Below, piece after piece: positions 8,890 to 17,615 of a stretch of DNA of 64,000 nt. The notes under the pieces are model-generated. The model did no database searches and was not told where the DNA came from. It saw only the letters and a program-made list of their open reading frames with translations. Position 1 is the first letter of the stretch, and every line of letters begins with the position of its first letter. The position numbers were made by a program, and so were the translations under genes. The stretch comes from CAVPXC01 sp963709505. Lineage in GTDB: Bacteria > Chloroflexota > Anaerolineae > JAAEKA01. The stretch lies in the NCBI GenBank assembly GCA_963709505.1, contig CAVPXC010000003.1, positions 248,001 to 312,000 of the forward strand. The letters run 5' to 3'.

Positions 8890-10890
8890 ATGTTTGGTGG
8901 ACCCGCTGGTATGGCCCGCATGATGGGCCAAGACAACATTAAGCCGCGTAACACTCGGCAGACGCTGGGGCGTCTTGCCCGTTATTTTAGACCTTTTTGG
9001 TACGCACTGCTGGTCGTCGCTGTGCTCCTTGTCAGTTCGACATGGGCCCAGGTCAAGATACCTGAGCTCCTCGGCGGAGCAGTTGACTGCTATCTGGTCG
9101 TCCCTTCGGCAGCGACAGGTGAGGCTGGAGCGGCCCTTCCGTCCTTCCTTAACGGCGCTTCGCAGTCCGGGCAGCAGCGGTGTACGCTCGAGAGCCAACC
9201 CGAAAGGCTGACCACCCAGGAGCGTCTGGCTGGGCTCGGCCGAACGGTGTTGATCATTCTTGCACTGTACATCTTCATTTCGCTGGCCAGTGGCCTACAG
9301 TTTTACTTCATGACTTGGTCCGGTCAGCACGTCCTCCGCAATATCAGGCTTGAGCTCTTCGACCACCTCCATCAGCTGTCAATGAGCTTTTATGCCGAGC
9401 ACGAGGCAGGTGATCTGATGAGCCGTATCACCAACGACACGGAAACGATCTCACAGGCGATCAATTTCGCATTGCTGCAAGTGCTTGGTGGTCTCTTGCT
9501 TTTGGTTTGGATCGGCTACTCAATGTTGAAACTGAGCGTGCCCTACGCCTTGATCAGCCTGATAGTCGTTCCTGCCATGCTGTTGGCTACCATCTGGTTC
9601 TCCGGCCAGGCGCGCAAGGCCTTCCGCAAGGCACGCGAGGATCTGGGCAACGTCAATGCCGAGTTACAAGAAAGCATCAGCTCGGTGCGCGAGGTGCAGG
9701 CGTTTAGCCGTGAGAAGGAGAACATTCAGAACTTCATGGTGACCAACGCAGCCAACCGAGACGCCAACGTCAAGGCAGTGGCCTTCACCAGTGCGCTCGC
9801 ACCAACGCTTGAGGCGCTCGGCTACGTTGCGCTGGCCCTCGTGGCTTGCATCGGCGGCCTGGTGCTGCTACGCAACCAGACCCTCTTCGGCACGACCATC
9901 TCGCTGGGCTTGGTAATCACCTTTATCGCCTATGCCCAGCGCTTCAACCAGCCGATCCAGCAGATCGCCATCCTGTGGACAAACATCCAAAACGCCATCG
10001 CCGGCATGGAGCGCATCTTCAATCTGCTGGACGAGGTGCCCGCAGTGTTGGACAAACCCAATGCCCAACCAATGCCAGCCATTGTCGGCACGGTGGAGTT
10101 TAAGGACGTTTACGCGGCCTACAAGAAGGATCAATCGGTGCTCAACGGCATTAGCTTCACGACCGAGCCAGGCAGGAGCATAGCGATCGTCGGTCCAACC
10201 GGCGCCGGCAAGACGACGATCATCAACTTAGTGCCGCGCTTCTACGACGTTACCGGCGGTTCGGTTACCATCGACGGGATCGATGTGCGTGACGTGACGG
10301 GTGTATCGCTGCGCCACCAGATCGGCATCGTCCTGCAGGACACATTCTTGTTCAGTACGACGGTGATGGAGAACATCCGCTTTGGCCGGCCGGACGCAAC
10401 CGACGAGGAAGTGATCGAGGCTGCCAAGCTGGCACGCGTCGATACCTTTGTCGACCGTCTGTCCGACGGCTATCAAACGGTGTTGGGCGAGCGAGGCAGC
10501 GGCCTCAGCCAGGGCCAGCGCCAGTTGATCTCCATTGCGCGCGCCGCATTGGGCAATCCGCGCATCCTGATCCTGGACGAGGCAACCAGCAGCGTAGACA
10601 CTCGTACCGAGCGGCTGATCCAGCAGGCGCTGAATGACCTGCTTAAAGGCCGCACCAGCTTCGTAATCGCCCACCGGCTGAGCACCATTCGCAACGTCGA
10701 TGAGGTGCTAGTGTTGGACGCGGGCAATATTGTCGAGCGCGGCAGCCACGACGAGTTGTTGGATAAGAAGGGTTTCTACTACAACCTGTACATGAGCCAG
10801 TTCCGTCGCCAGGCCGAGACCGAAACGGCGGCGCCGATTTCCGCCAGTGGCGGTAACGGCTACAAGATGGGCGAACTCGTGCCGGCGTAA
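8890..10890 (+). CDS. ABC exporter half-transporter with canonical nucleotide site (partner B)
   Basis: 666 residues, membrane domain then ATPase. Walker A GPTGAGKTT (~435), signature LSQGQRQ (~537), Walker B LLILDEATSSVD-like ILILDEATSSVD (~558) and the switch His in VIAHRLS (~592) are all canonical. This supplies the catalytic half of a heterodimer with the upstream gene. A hydrophilic insertion of about 50 residues with two cysteines sits between the first two membrane helices and would face outward. GGAG lies eight bases before the ATG. The gene ends 12 bp before a strong hairpin that probably terminates the operon. Confidence 0.92.
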   Translation: MFGGPAGMARMMGQDNIKPRNTRQTLGRLARYFRPFWYALLVVAVLLVSSTWAQVKIPELLGGAVDCYLVVPSAATGEAGAALPSFLNGASQSGQQRCTLESQPERLTTQERLAGLGRTVLIILALYIFISLASGLQFYFMTWSGQHVLRNIRLELFDHLHQLSMSFYAEHEAGDLMSRITNDTETISQAINFALLQVLGGLLLLVWIGYSMLKLSVPYALISLIVVPAMLLATIWFSGQARKAFRKAREDLGNVNAELQESISSVREVQAFSREKENIQNFMVTNAANRDANVKAVAFTSALAPTLEALGYVALALVACIGGLVLLRNQTLFGTTISLGLVITFIAYAQRFNQPIQQIAILWTNIQNAIAGMERIFNLLDEVPAVLDKPNAQPMPAIVGTVEFKDVYAAYKKDQSVLNGISFTTEPGRSIAIVGPTGAGKTTIINLVPRFYDVTGGSVTIDGIDVRDVTGVSLRHQIGIVLQDTFLFSTTVMENIRFGRPDATDEEVIEAAKLARVDTFVDRLSDGYQTVLGERGSGLSQGQRQLISIARAALGNPRILILDEATSSVDTRTERLIQQALNDLLKGRTSFVIAHRLSTIRNVDEVLVLDAGNIVERGSHDELLDKKGFYYNLYMSQFRRQAETETAAPISASGGNGYKMGELVPA

Positions 10891-10902
10891 CCGGTATTGG
10901 AT

Positions 10903-10962
10903 ACAAACAAAGAGACCGGATGCCTCTCGATGGTTCGAGAGGCATCCGGTCTCTTTGTTTGT
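10903..10962 (+). terminator. 28-bp perfect hairpin after the exporter operon
   Basis: Arms 10903-10930 and 10935-10962 are exactly complementary with a four-base loop (TGGT). The right arm ends in a T-rich stretch (CTTTGTTTGT). The position after the last exporter gene fits a terminator, though the stem is far longer than usual. Confidence 0.6.
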
Positions 10963-10981
10963 AAGGCTCTGAAATCTGATT

Positions 10982-11100
10982 GGTAGGGGCAGGTCTTGCA
11001 CCTGCCCTTCGGTACGCATGTGAATTTCGGGCGGACGCAAGGCCGGGCTCTACCCGAGATGTGCATTTCGGGCGGACGCAAGGCCCGCCCCTACGTGGTG
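10982..11100. repeat. GC-rich intergenic repeat cluster
   Basis: Two direct copies of TTTCGGGCGGACGCAAGGCC, each preceded by GTGAA or GTGCA, with flanking TAGGGGCAGGTC and GCCCGCCCCTACG ends. Related GTAGGGGCG ends occur at 29460 and 43856, so this is a dispersed family. Confidence 0.75.
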
Positions 11101-11113
11101 CATGTGCGACTGG

Positions 11114-11896
11114 TCACAGCACGTCGTCCATTACCTGGGAAAAATCCGGCTGGCGCCGCTCGAAGAACGCCTGCATCGCCTCGCGCGCCTCCGGGGAGCG
11201 CAGCCGGGCGATGAAGATCTTGCCTTCTTCGCTCATCGCCTCCTGGACTGCCGGCAGCGGCAAACGCTTCATCAGCAACTTCGTCAGGCGCAGGGCCGTT
11301 GGCGGTTTGGCCACTAGTTGCTCGGCCTTGTGCAGAGCGAACTCGTCCAGCTCGCCGTCGGCCCGCACCGCGTTTATTAACCCGAAATCCAATGCCGTCT
11401 GCGCGTCTATGGTTTCACCCAGCATTAGCATCTCGGCTGCTCGGCGATGGCCCATGAGCTGCGGCAGAATCAGGCTGGAGGCTGCCTCAGGCGTAAGGCC
11501 TAGATTGACGAATGGCAGTTGGAAACGTGCGCTGGGCCCTGCGTAGACCAGGTCGCAGTGCAGTAAAAGGGTTGTGCCGATGCCAACCGCAACGCCGTGA
11601 ACGGCTGCCACCACCGGCTTCTGCGCCCCGATCAGCGTCTTGAGAAAGACAAAGACGGGGCTATCCTCACCGGTGGGCGGGTTGTTCAGGAAGTCGGTAA
11701 GGTCATTGCCGGCCGTGAAGCAGCTTTCCGTGCCCGCGATGAGGATGACCCGGATCGATGGATCTGTCTCGGCAGCTCGTAGTGCATCGGTCATCGCCTG
11801 GTACATAGCGATCGTTAACGCGTTCTTCTTCTCCGGCCGGTTGATTTGCAGCTTGAAGACGCCAGCGTGGATGCTGGCAAGGACCTGTTCGGTCAT
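11114..11896 (-). CDS. Enoyl-CoA hydratase/isomerase family protein, isomerase (Eci2)-like
   Basis: 260-residue crotonase-fold protein. Oxyanion-hole segments are CFTAGNDLTDF and HGVAVGIGTT. The segment LPFVNLGLTPEAASS closely resembles the active-site region of delta3,delta2-enoyl-CoA isomerases, where a single Glu in S/T-PE does the proton shuttle; the second hydratase Glu is not evident. It would let unsaturated fatty-acid CoA esters enter beta-oxidation. GAGGTGCGGAG precedes the ATG. Fold assignment is firm; isomerase over hydratase is a motif-based preference. Confidence 0.85.
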   Translation of the reverse strand: MTEQVLASIHAGVFKLQINRPEKKNALTIAMYQAMTDALRAAETDPSIRVILIAGTESCFTAGNDLTDFLNNPPTGEDSPVFVFLKTLIGAQKPVVAAVHGVAVGIGTTLLLHCDLVYAGPSARFQLPFVNLGLTPEAASSLILPQLMGHRRAAEMLMLGETIDAQTALDFGLINAVRADGELDEFALHKAEQLVAKPPTALRLTKLLMKRLPLPAVQEAMSEEGKIFIARLRSPEAREAMQAFFERRQPDFSQVMDDVL

Positions 11897-11932
11897 CTCC
11901 GCACCTCATTTGTAAAGCCATGAAACGACGGT

Positions 11933-12577
11933 TTAACCGTCGTTGAGCTTGTAAAGCCCGTCCAAGTTCGTGCCAAACATGCCTGCCTCGTAGGATCGCT
12001 GGTCCACCGGGGATAGCTCGGCGATCATCGCGGGGGTGAGCAGGGGCGTGCGACGGAGCTGGGGAAGGCGCTTTTCGATCGCATCTGCGGCCGCGTCATT
12101 TGTCAGCCAGTCCATGGCATCGTAAGTGGCCAAATCGAGTGGCACGGTGTACGATCGAAGCGTCTTTTCCCTGCGGACGTTGAAGTACACCTCGAAGTAG
12201 GACATCACCAGGTCGCGCAAACTGCGGTAGATCGGCTCGCGATAGCGCAGGCCGGCGTAATTGGATTTGGCGACCGCGCCAAAGCAGCCGTTGCGCCGAA
12301 AGATCGCCAGCACGTGATCGTCGTCTGTGCCAGGTTCGGGCAGCAAGTCGACGATCAATGGAGGATGGCCGAGCTGGCGCAGTGCCGCCGCGGCAAACAG
12401 GCCGCCGTCCAGGCAGTGGGCCTGACGTTCCTGTAGTACGCGCAGCGGCGAGCGGTTGGCGTCCTCGGAGCTGTACGGAATACTGTCGAGAAATGCCTGG
12501 ATGTTGGCGGGGCTTGTGAGGCTCTGCCAGGCGCCACGTTGCTCCGAAGTGAGCCTAACTTTGAACGGGGAGGCCAT
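11933..12577 (-). CDS. Transglutaminase-like fold protein, uncharacterised
   Basis: 214 residues from the ATG at 12577. A segment QAHCLDGGLFAAAALRQLGH (~65-85) places a Cys at the start of a helix. It is followed by DDDHVLAIFRRNGCFGAVAKSNYAGLRYR with a His and downstream aromatic/Arg residues, the Cys-His layout of transglutaminase-like proteins. No signal peptide is present. Its ATG overlaps the stop of the upstream small-membrane-protein gene as TGATG, so the two are translationally coupled. The substrate is unknown, and it could be a non-catalytic member. Confidence 0.6.
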   Translation of the reverse strand: MASPFKVRLTSEQRGAWQSLTSPANIQAFLDSIPYSSEDANRSPLRVLQERQAHCLDGGLFAAAALRQLGHPPLIVDLLPEPGTDDDHVLAIFRRNGCFGAVAKSNYAGLRYREPIYRSLRDLVMSYFEVYFNVRREKTLRSYTVPLDLATYDAMDWLTNDAAADAIEKRLPQLRRTPLLTPAMIAELSPVDQRSYEAGMFGTNLDGLYKLNDG

Positions 12578-12948
12578 CAGCTGCCCTGCTTTTTCAACAG
12601 GCGGGCGCTTAGCGCAAACAGCAGGTAAATACTGCACAGCAGCGCCGTGCCTGCTTGGGCAATACGGCGATCAGGATGCGGCTGATCGTCCGCTGCAGTA
12701 GATGGGAAGAGGCCGGGGAACGCTATTCCTTGCACCGGGACCAATACTCCCACAAGAGACACGACCCCAGCCGCGGCCGTGGCAGCAGTAGCCTGGCTTT
12801 CTTTTTCGCTTGCAAAGCCAAACGCTACCAACAGTAGGCCGATCAGGCTAGGGAAGAGACCAGTGATGTGGCGCTGTTTGGAGCGCACGACGACAAACAC
12901 TCCGAAGGCGGTTAGGGCCCAGCCAAAGGCTTTAGTGATTGAAGACAT
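12577..12948 (-). CDS. Small integral membrane protein, unrecognised
   Basis: 123 residues with about four hydrophobic helices and a positively charged C-terminus (RLLKKQGS). The ATG at 12948 is preferred over an upstream start at 13020 because AAGGAAGGAGC sits directly before it. It overlaps the next gene by one base (TGATG), implying a shared function with that transglutaminase-like protein. No family was recognised. Confidence 0.65.
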   Translation of the reverse strand: MSSITKAFGWALTAFGVFVVVRSKQRHITGLFPSLIGLLLVAFGFASEKESQATAATAAAGVVSLVGVLVPVQGIAFPGLFPSTAADDQPHPDRRIAQAGTALLCSIYLLFALSARLLKKQGS

Positions 12949-13148
12949 GAAAAGCTCCTTCCTTGTGTTCTTCCTTTTCGGGGTATTAAACCGCTGCTTG
13001 CACCGGGACGTCATATCCAAGAGGTGTGAAGTTGGATAGGGCGAACGTACACATTATAGCGTGAAAGCGACGGGTTTCACAATTTCGCGATGCTTCGTCC
13101 AAACCGCGAATCCAGGAGAGATAAAGTGGCGTTGAATCGCATCAGAGG

Positions 13149-15197
13149 TCATGGAACGCTTTCCCTTTCAAGCACCATCAGAGTAATATCGTCAAACCTG
13201 GGTGCGTCGCCCGTGAACTGGCGCAGTGCTGTTAGGATCGTGTCCAGCAGCTCTCCGGCAGTTCGTCCTGTGCCGAAGTCAAGGGCGGATCGCAGCCCCT
13301 CCTCGCCAAAGAATTCATCCTGCTCGTTCTGAGCATCGGTCACGCCGTCAGAATAGAGCACCAGCATGTCGCCTTGGCCCATCGGAACGGTTACCTGTCC
13401 CCATTCGACGCCTTCCATCACGCCGAGCACCATGCCTGTTCGTTTGAGACGTTCTGTCTTGCCGCCATTGTGTGGCCTCAGGAGGAAGGCCGGGCAATGG
13501 CCGGCGTTGGCGTAGGTCAGCGTACCGGCGTAGGGATCGACCACGGCGTAAAACACACTGACAAACAGGCCGGCCTGCGTGTCGGTCAAAATACGGCGGT
13601 TGGCGATGCGCAACACGTAGTCGGGCCGCGTGTGATACTCGAAGGCGTAGGTGCGCAGCAGCGTCCGGGCCAGTGCCATGTAGAGCGCAGCGCCCATGCC
13701 CTTGTCGGACACGTCCGCGACGAGCAGGCCCAGCTTGCCGTTGGGCAGGGGAAAGGCGTCATAGAAATCGCCGGACGTCTCTCGGGCCGGCTGGAGGGTT
13801 GCGGCCAGTTGCCAGCCATCGAGACGCGGCAACTCAGTGGGCAAGAAGCTGGCCTGGATTTGTCCGGCAACCGCCAGCTCTTGCGCCATTTTCTGGTGTT
13901 CCAGTGTCTTTCGGAACGCCTCGGCGCTTCGAAGTGTCGACGACACTTGTGCGGCCAGCGCCTGCATCGCCGGCTGTAGATCGACCGGGGTGGTCAAAGC
14001 GTAGTTGGCATCCTGGATCAGGCAGATGCCGCCCACCGGAATACCTTGGTCCGGCGAGAGGATCGGGCTTAGAAGATGCCGGTAGGGTTGCGCCTTCTCT
14101 CCCCACGGCAGGGGTTGGCCCGGTTCAATTACGTGATGGGTGGGATGCTCGCGCAACCAGGACCAGAGGGTCTCGGGTAGGGAGGGGGTATCGACCGGCA
14201 GGTGCAGAAGTTGTTGACCCCCGAACAGACGGATTCCGGCTTGGCGGAATGGGACCATGCGCGGCACGTACTCGGCCAACAGGACAGGAAAGGTCGAGGC
14301 ATCGGGTGGGCCGTCGATGACCGCGCGTCCCAACTGCTCCAATAGATCGGCCTCGCGCGAGCGCTGCTGGCCCATCATTGCCGCTTGGCTCAACCGGCGC
14401 GCCAGTAGGCTTACCAACACCACGCCTGTCATGAAGAACAAGAACGCGCCAACGCCGATCTGGGTGTAGAGGCCGGCCGCCATGATACCGAAATAGGCTG
14501 GGATCTCGGACAGCAGAAAGAAGCCAACGCTTTCTCTGAATCCTGCGATGCCGTGTCTACCCTGCAGGCGCGGCAGGAGGCGCGTCTGGACAATGAACAG
14601 CCCCCAGAGGAATAGGCTGTTCAGAGCAATCAAGACGGTCACTGCCACGAACGCCGGCCCGACCGTTTTCAGGGAAAGATCGGCCAGCGGAATGCTGCCG
14701 CCAAGCGCGCGATAGACTGCCAGGGCAACGAGGGCGCTCAGTGTCGTAGACCAGAGGTTGTGGAGCAGGTTGCGCAGCCAATTCCACCTCAGGACCCGGC
14801 TGAGATGCCGCTGTTGGGTGATGCGATAGCTGACTGTCAGGAACACGTAGGGCCAAATGGCCAGAGGTCCGAGCAGGAGGAGGGTGGAAACCAGGAGTAT
14901 GGAGCCCAGGTTGGTGCTGTTGAAGCTGAACTCGCCGGACCGCGAGCCGATGGCTTGGTAGAAGCTAACCTGGCTGAACGTGTATCCCAGCACCAGAACG
15001 AGCAGCAGCGCCGGCCATTGGGTGCGCACCTGGCTCAAATCGGTTGCTGCTATCAACCAGCCCAGGCTCAAGACGACGAGAGGCAGGCTGAGTAGACTGG
15101 TGGCAAACTCGGCCAAGAGGCGCGAGCGATCGCGCTCGTCGAGCGAGTCGAGATCAGGCCACAGCCGGTGGGCAAGGCGCTGGAAGAGGGCGTCCAT
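13149..15197 (-). CDS. Membrane-anchored SpoIIE/RsbU-type PP2C phosphatase
   Basis: 682 residues from MDALFQRL. About seven or eight membrane helices occupy residues 30-300. A GAF-like linker follows (~310-450), then a helical ELAVAGQIQASFLP segment typical of RsbU-type proteins. The PP2C_SIG domain has GDFYDAF, ADVSDKGMGAALYMA, NAGH, YSDGVTDAQN and FDDITLMVL, which carry the metal-binding aspartates. Such phosphatases dephosphorylate anti-sigma-factor antagonists in partner-switching stress pathways. No antagonist or anti-sigma gene is adjacent. The 40-residue extension to 15317 has no coding character, so 15197 is used. Confidence 0.88.
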   Translation of the reverse strand: MDALFQRLAHRLWPDLDSLDERDRSRLLAEFATSLLSLPLVVLSLGWLIAATDLSQVRTQWPALLLVLVLGYTFSQVSFYQAIGSRSGEFSFNSTNLGSILLVSTLLLLGPLAIWPYVFLTVSYRITQQRHLSRVLRWNWLRNLLHNLWSTTLSALVALAVYRALGGSIPLADLSLKTVGPAFVAVTVLIALNSLFLWGLFIVQTRLLPRLQGRHGIAGFRESVGFFLLSEIPAYFGIMAAGLYTQIGVGAFLFFMTGVVLVSLLARRLSQAAMMGQQRSREADLLEQLGRAVIDGPPDASTFPVLLAEYVPRMVPFRQAGIRLFGGQQLLHLPVDTPSLPETLWSWLREHPTHHVIEPGQPLPWGEKAQPYRHLLSPILSPDQGIPVGGICLIQDANYALTTPVDLQPAMQALAAQVSSTLRSAEAFRKTLEHQKMAQELAVAGQIQASFLPTELPRLDGWQLAATLQPARETSGDFYDAFPLPNGKLGLLVADVSDKGMGAALYMALARTLLRTYAFEYHTRPDYVLRIANRRILTDTQAGLFVSVFYAVVDPYAGTLTYANAGHCPAFLLRPHNGGKTERLKRTGMVLGVMEGVEWGQVTVPMGQGDMLVLYSDGVTDAQNEQDEFFGEEGLRSALDFGTGRTAGELLDTILTALRQFTGDAPRFDDITLMVLERESVP

Positions 15198-15381
15198 GCG
15201 GTGAATGGTAGCGCGATTTGGGCATTGTGGCAAAAGCTGCCCCTGCGCACTTAGGAAAAGGAACCCCCCGAGCCGGCAATGTGGCGAAAGGCCTGAATTA
15301 AAAAGCTCCCCGGGCAAAACACTTGCCTGAAGAGCCTTGAATCAATCCTTCATGCCGTGGCCGGCGTCGCAGTGGATGTAA

Positions 15382-15438
15382 ACTCCTCGACTTGTCGAGG
15401 AGTCCGGCATGTGCCTCGGACTCCTGAACTTGTTCAGG
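15382..15438. repeat. Two palindromes with a shared ACTTGT loop
   Basis: ACTCCTCG-ACTTGT-CGAGGAGT at 15382-15403 and CCTGA-ACTTGT-TCAGG at 15423-15438. The loops are identical and the stems differ. The second abuts the phosphofructokinase stop codon and could act in 3'-end formation. A third member lies at 26992-27009. Confidence 0.8.
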
Positions 15439-16647
15439 TTATTCCATCTCGCTAGTCATAATGAAGAGCGGCTTCATGGTGAACTTGCGATAGTGCGGGC
15501 GATAGCGCTCGGTGTTGTAGAACTCCTGCACGTCCACGACCTTCTTGGTGGCGGTGACCACGTCCAGCGGCACGTTGTCGTAGCGGCCGTTCTTGAGCAC
15601 CACCAGCCGGCCGTGAATACCGCTCAGCAGCAGGTCCAGCGCCAGGTTGCCGTAGGCCATGGGCACGATCGAGTCGATTGCGTCGGGGTCGCCGCCGCGC
15701 ACCAGGTAGCCGAGGTTCTGGTGGATGGTCTCGATCTTGCGTCCGTTGTTGAATTTGGGGGACAACTCCTTGATCTTCTCAGACACCAGGTCGCCGATAC
15801 CGCCCAGCTTCTTGTGGCCGTAGGCGTCGGTCGTGCCGTCCTTGAAGATCATCTCGCCGCCCTCGAACATGGCGCCCTCTGAAACCATCACGATCGAGTA
15901 TTTGCTGGGGTTTGTCTCACGATCATACACCAGTAACTCGGTCAAGCGCTCGATGTCGAACTTGTACTCGGGGATGACGCAGCGGTTGGCCGCGCCGGCC
16001 ATCGTCGGCAGCATCGCAGTGAAGCCGGCGTAGCGGCCAAAGACCTCCAGTACCAGGAAGCGCTCGTGCGAGCCGGCCGAGGTGCGCAGCGTGTTGGCAA
16101 GGCTGATCGTGCGGCTGACGCACGTGCTGAAGCCGATGCAGTAGTCGGTGCCCGGTACGTCGTTGTCCATGGTCTTGGGGATGGCCACGACCTTGACACC
16201 CTGCTTGTACAGGTGCACCCCATAACTAAGCGTATCATCGCCGCCGATCGGGATCATGTAGTCGATGCCGAGCCATTCCAGGTTCTTGAGGACCTCGGGC
16301 GTCAGGTCGTTCATGTCCTCGTTGTAGGTGTCCTGCAAATGGGTGGGGACATCCTTGCGCTTGACGGTGCTGGGGCGGGTGCGCGAGGTGTGCAGGAAGG
16401 TGCCGCCGGTGCGGCCGGCACGATTGACGACCTCCTCGGTCAGGACGCGGAAATTGTCGGTGTTGTCATAATCCTTCTCGCGGACGATGTCGATCGCGCC
16501 GGCCCAGCCACGGCGGATGCCGATGACCTGATAGCCCTCGCGCAAAGCGCGGATCGTGACGGCGCGAATGGCCGGGTTGAGGCCCGGAACGTCGCCGCCG
16601 CCGGTGAGAATACCGATCGTTCCCTTAGAATTCTTGTTGTTTGCCAT
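15439..16647 (-). CDS. 6-phosphofructokinase, PPi-type active-site residues
   Basis: 402 residues, soluble glycolytic enzyme converting fructose 6-phosphate to the 1,6-bisphosphate. The phosphoryl-donor loops read IGGDDT (~134) and PKTMDND (~152). ATP-dependent enzymes have Gly at the second Asp of GGDD and at the Lys of PKT; Asp and Lys there are the classic marks of pyrophosphate-using enzymes. The substrate-binding segment GFSTCVSRTISLANTLRTSAGSH is present. The ATG at 16647 follows GGAGG by seven bases; an upstream TTG abuts the ribosome site and is unlikely. Donor specificity is inferred. Confidence 0.92.
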   Translation of the reverse strand: MANNKNSKGTIGILTGGGDVPGLNPAIRAVTIRALREGYQVIGIRRGWAGAIDIVREKDYDNTDNFRVLTEEVVNRAGRTGGTFLHTSRTRPSTVKRKDVPTHLQDTYNEDMNDLTPEVLKNLEWLGIDYMIPIGGDDTLSYGVHLYKQGVKVVAIPKTMDNDVPGTDYCIGFSTCVSRTISLANTLRTSAGSHERFLVLEVFGRYAGFTAMLPTMAGAANRCVIPEYKFDIERLTELLVYDRETNPSKYSIVMVSEGAMFEGGEMIFKDGTTDAYGHKKLGGIGDLVSEKIKELSPKFNNGRKIETIHQNLGYLVRGGDPDAIDSIVPMAYGNLALDLLLSGIHGRLVVLKNGRYDNVPLDVVTATKKVVDVQEFYNTERYRPHYRKFTMKPLFIMTSEME

Positions 16648-16859
16648 GTTCAAACCTCCGAAAAGTACGAGTTACAGATGATCAAAAACATGCTGCATCG
16701 ACTGTGCCTCAAGGCGATTTGTCATGCAGCACGAAGTATCTCTATCAGATTGAATGGCTGCTCAAACGGAGCCTATGATACCATCAAACGAGCGAATGAC
16801 CAACTTTTCTCACCTGGATCAGGCGCCGGGCACCGCTGCGCGGGGAAAGTTTGGTCCAT

Positions 16860-16881
16860 TTGACCTCCTCAGTGGTACACT
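16860..16881 (+). promoter_or_regulatory. Extended -10 promoter, possibly leaderless
   Basis: TGG-TACACT (16873-16881) ends only six bases before the ATG at 16888. The transcript would then start at or next to the initiator codon, giving a leaderless mRNA. TTGGTC at 16851 could serve as a weak -35. Confidence 0.4.
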
Positions 16882-16887
16882 GCAGCC

Positions 16888-17598
16888 ATGGAAATCGCTC
16901 TCTATCTTCTTGTCGTTTTCTTCGCCGTCTTCACGCAAAGCCTGGTGGGGTTTGGCACAGCTATGGTTGGTATGCCGCTGCTCGTGAGCCTGGTGGGCAT
17001 CCAGATCGCGTCTCCTCTGGTGGCCATGATCGGGCTGACAGTGGAGATCATTTTGGTCATTCGGTACCGTGATAAGCTCGATCTGCGAGTGGTGTGGCGG
17101 CTGATCGCGGCCGCGATAGTGGGTATTCCCCTCGGCGTGTTGATGCTCAAGCGTGTCGACGAGACCATCGTTTTGACGATCCTGGGCGTCGTGATCGTGA
17201 GCTATGCCGTCTATGGCCTGCTCAAGCTCAAGCTGCCCCGTCTCGACGGCGCCTTCTGGCCGTATCTGGTGGGCTTTCTGTCCGGGGTACTCGGCGGCGC
17301 CTACAACACGTCGGGGCCGCCGGTGGTGATCTACGGCAACTGCCGCAGGTGGACGCCAAGCGAGTTTCTTGGCAATCTGCAGAGCTTCTTCCTGGCGGTC
17401 GATCTTGTTGTGGTTGTGACTCACGCCGCCAGCGGCAGCATCAACACGGAAGTCTGGCAAGCCTTTTTGCTAGCCCTAATCCCCATGACGTTGGGTTTGG
17501 TCCTTGGTACGCTATTGGCAGGTCGCGTCAACCAGGCCGTGTTTAGCAAACTGGTGTTGGTGATGCTGATTGTCCTCGGGTTGCGGCTGATTTTCTAA
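16888..17598 (+). CDS. TauE/SafE family sulfite-exporter-like permease
   Basis: 236 residues, seven or eight hydrophobic segments in the two-repeat TauE/SafE pattern. The N-terminal repeat has TQSLVGFGTAMVGMPLLV and the second has YLVGFLSGVLGGAYNTSGPP, both with the conserved Gly/Pro features. Family members move organosulfur anions or sulfite; some have other anion substrates. No ribosome site is seen before the ATG, in keeping with a leaderless transcript. It converges with GlcF, 18 bp away, so no functional link is implied by position. Confidence 0.87.
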   Translation: MEIALYLLVVFFAVFTQSLVGFGTAMVGMPLLVSLVGIQIASPLVAMIGLTVEIILVIRYRDKLDLRVVWRLIAAAIVGIPLGVLMLKRVDETIVLTILGVVIVSYAVYGLLKLKLPRLDGAFWPYLVGFLSGVLGGAYNTSGPPVVIYGNCRRWTPSEFLGNLQSFFLAVDLVVVVTHAASGSINTEVWQAFLLALIPMTLGLVLGTLLAGRVNQAVFSKLVLVMLIVLGLRLIF

Positions 17599-17615
17599 GA
17601 CTGAGCTGGGTTCTG

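Noticed and set aside
13374..14320. Plus-strand frames of 201 and 215 residues opposite the SpoIIE phosphatase
   Set aside because: Shadow frames; the phosphatase on the other strand is complete with all metal-binding motifs.
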